A stretch of 64,000 nt of DNA from Antedon bifida (taxonomy: Eukaryota; Echinodermata; Crinoidea; Comatulida; Antedonidae), in the NCBI GenBank assembly GCA_963402885.1, contig OY727093.1, positions 27,837,409-27,901,408 of the forward strand. The letters are read 5' to 3'. Under the pieces are notes generated by a model. It made no database searches, had not been told where the DNA came from, and was given only the letters and a program-made list of their open reading frames with translations. The position numbers and the translations under genes were made by a program. Shown here piece after piece: positions 61,974 through 64,000 of the stretch. How positions within the stretch are numbered: position 1 is the first letter of the stretch; each line of letters begins with the position of its first letter.

Positions 61974-62433
61974 CTGAAATAAAATAAACATTAAAATATT
62001 GTTCATCCTTATTTCTTCTTAAATAGCTGTCTTATTTCAATAAGTATTCATTGACTATTAACATTCGTAATATACTGCTTTATTTATATTGATATATTTT
62101 TATAATTGAGAGATCACCATAAAAATGTAATAGTACCAGGCATACTCTATGTTATGCTTTGTTTTTGTTTGGTTTTTTCTCTCTTTTAAAAATTTGTTTG
62201 CTGCCTCTTGTAAGTTAATTTATTTAATAACACTATTAAAAGGACTAATAGAATCATTCAACCTAATAGTTTTTAATTAGTAATAATAGTTTAAAGTAAA
62301 AACTACATTTTATATATATATATATCAAAAATAATTGTAATTTCAAGTACTACTACATTATCTCCTTATTGTCAAAATACATTACATATTCAAATTAACC
62401 AATAGATGCACTGATTATGTTTAAATAACATAG

Positions 62434-62589
62434 TAAAACTGACTCCAAATAACAAAAGGCAAGCCATGAATCAAGGTTTCGATCTTTACTTGATCATCAG
62501 AAAAATTCTATCATTCCTGATAATGATCAAATAAAGATCGAAATGTTGATTCATGACTCTTGCCTCTCGTTATTTGGAGTCAGTTTTAT
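62434..62589. mobile_element. 155-bp fold-back element
   Basis: Arms start GTAAAACTGACTCCAAATAA and end TTATTTGGAGTCAGTTTTAT; inner arms TCGATCTTTACTTGATCAT / ATGATCAAATAAAGATCGA also pair. Arms of about 65 bp with small mismatches and a short loop. MITE most likely; the hairpin could also be processed as small RNA. Confidence 0.75.
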
Positions 62590-62978
62590 AATATTCAAAT
62601 TGTATGTGACCAAAAAAGTCAAATATACAGTTTATTGATTACAATAAAGATAATTTATATTATTATACCCAAACTGGCAGGTTATAAGAATAACATACTT
62701 GCTCAGGGCATGATACCCAAGAATGAGGTCAAGATCAATTTTTATTTTTAGGATTATGAAAATCTGGAAAAGATGAATTTGAAATAGAAACATGTTTAAA
62801 ATAGATTAAATTAATCCTCAGGCAAAGTTAAATGAAGTTTGAAAAAGAGGAAGATTGCAGGCAACAAGTTCCCTACATCCAAAACCCTCACAGTTTTTAC
62901 ATATAATAATCCATACTCGTACAGATGGAAAGCTTACGCGATAAAAAGAAAATCCTATTGAAGTTCCAGTTTAGTTTT

Positions 62979-63152
62979 AAAGCTCTGTCTACACTATCAA
63001 ATTTTATGTGACAAAAAAATGTGATGTGCCCATATATGGACATGATGATATCATATCACTACCATATTTGGAAATATCACTACCCTATTTTGGAACATCA
63101 CACTTTTTTTGTCAAACTATTTTGATAGATTTGATAGTGTGGACAGAGCTTT
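62979..63152. mobile_element. palindromic MITE, TA family (copy 9)
   Basis: AAGCTCTGTCTACACTATC ... TAGTGTGGACAGAGCTT with TA borders; an internal TTTGATAGA duplication near the right end. Confidence 0.85.
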
Positions 63153-63780
63153 AGGATAAAGCAGGAAATAGACCATAATGGTTAATAGCAGTGCCACTTC
63201 CAGTACTTTTGTAATGTATAGTTTGTGTTATGGGAATCAAAAATATTTTATACCATCAAGGCACAAAATCAAAATAAGCAGGACATTGGCCCAACAGCAA
63301 TATTAATGTTATATATTAATATACAAATATGGATGTTCAAGACTCTTCTATGGATATGAGATACAAAAATATATATATCAGATATACGCCAAACATTATA
63401 ACATTTTTTAAATAGTTTATGATGTTTGGAGCAAAAACAAAACATGTTTGCTAATTTTATTATAAAGCTTAAGTTTGCCCTAATGTTATGCCACAGTGAC
63501 ATTGTCCATGACATCGCCTTAAACACTTTGGTGTCAATCAAGGACTTACGAAAGCTGAAAAAACTTTTGAGGATAATAATAATAATTTAGGCTTAGATAG
63601 TGCATTTACAGTATATGCTAAAAGCTCAATATGCTCAATACAAAATGAAATGACAGATAATTAATAACGTTAAGTTAAAACAGTGAGTCTGAAAGCAATT
63701 CTAAAGGAAGAAAGAGGTCCAAGAAAAAGTTTGATAATGCATTGGATAAACCGTAGATCATAATTATATTGTTCATAATC

Positions 63781-64000
63781 GGTGAGTGAGTGGCCAAGCG
63801 GTTAAGACAATGGGACCGTAATTACGTAGCCATAACATCGGCAAGAGTACGAGGCTCACTCATTCCATGGATCTGGTGGTAGAACGAGTCTTCTCGGATA
63901 AAGGACTATAAACCGTAGGTCCAGTGTACACATCTAGCACATGAACCTAGTACATCTTTTGAGACGAGTAGGGGGGTTACCCCATGTACTAGTACATCAT
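63781..64000 (+). mobile_element. SINE family A, cut by window edge
   Basis: GTGAGTGAGTGGCCAAGCGG (box A), GAGTACGAGGCTC (decayed box B), TGGTGGTAGAACGAGTCTTC, ACCTAGTACATCTTTTGAGA. Plus orientation, opposite to the other SINEs in the window. Confidence 0.75.

Larger units (their letters stand above)
61974..63780. other. upstream intron reaching toward the right edge
   Basis: Between the first exon seen and the SINE at the edge. Holds the long hairpin element (62434-62589), a TA-family MITE (62979-63152), and an AATAATAATAATTTAGG retroelement-like tail near 63575-63660. The EGF exon expected upstream is not here. Confidence 0.45.

Noticed and set aside
558-61973. Assignment to LRP1 or LRP1B
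   Set aside because: Module order fits, but the EGF before propeller 4, propeller 5 opening, propeller 6 opening and LDLa 3 of cluster III resemble LRP2 more; recalled comparison only.
61818-62006. Minus-strand frame starting MNNILMFILF
   Set aside because: It is out of frame with the real YWTD exon at 61813-61973.
7357-63152. CRISPR-like array from repeated palindromes
   Set aside because: The repeats are dispersed transposons in an animal gene, without regular spacers.
63541-63565. Possible 5-bp micro-exon between an acceptor-like and a donor-like sequence
   Set aside because: No coding need for it, and short AG...GT pairs occur by chance.

Overview
The window is almost entirely one animal gene, read on the minus strand: an orthologue of LRP2 (megalin), the giant endocytic receptor of the LDL-receptor family. 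Forty-nine coding exons (about 7.7 kb, about 2,570 codons) can be placed with canonical GT-AG boundaries, and every junction keeps the reading frame. The gene leaves the window at both ends: the signal peptide, first LDLa cluster and first EGF pair lie beyond 64000, and the rest of LDLa cluster III, later propellers, membrane span and tail lie below 558. Module order is propeller 1, EGF, propeller 2, EGF, eight LDLa (cluster II), two EGF, then propellers 3-6 each closed by an EGF, then seven LDLa of cluster III. LRP1 shares this layout, but residue-level similarity recalled from vertebrate LRP2 (the cysteine-poor EGF before propeller 4, the RGFSL...P stretch of propeller 5, the CAFG-LQSDG EGF before propeller 6, and an extended Ca loop in the third LDLa of cluster III) points to LRP2.

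The organism is a metazoan with an AT-rich, intron-rich genome crowded with short DNA transposons, tRNA-derived SINEs and CR1/L2/Rex1-like non-LTR retrotransposons. A marine invertebrate deuterostome (for example an echinoderm) is the best guess; this is inference, and the species cannot be fixed from the sequence.

Layout by coordinate: 1-475 is a retrotransposon 3' end in the outgoing intron. LDLa cluster III occupies 558-7835 and its leading EGF 9195-9326. A roughly 16.9 kb intron (9327-26216) carries a possible alternative first exon (18869-19067; signal peptide plus a Thr/Ser-rich stalk, phase-compatible with the EGF exon downstream), a 1.1 kb DNA transposon and an uninterrupted Rex1-like reverse transcriptase ORF. 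Propellers 6 to 3 lie between 26217 and 44944, the EGF pair and LDLa cluster II between 45414 and 51138, and propellers 2 and 1 between 52708 and 61973.

The least expected signal is a set of tiny palindromes (16-48 bp, ends CATAGAGA or CATGGAGA), each flanked by a 7-bp direct repeat, four of them perfect. They look like the smallest members of a DNA-transposon family. Two longer non-autonomous elements built from iterated motifs, two tandem duplications that straddle exon boundaries, and a 17-bp minisatellite that seems to have grown out of a MITE are also notable.
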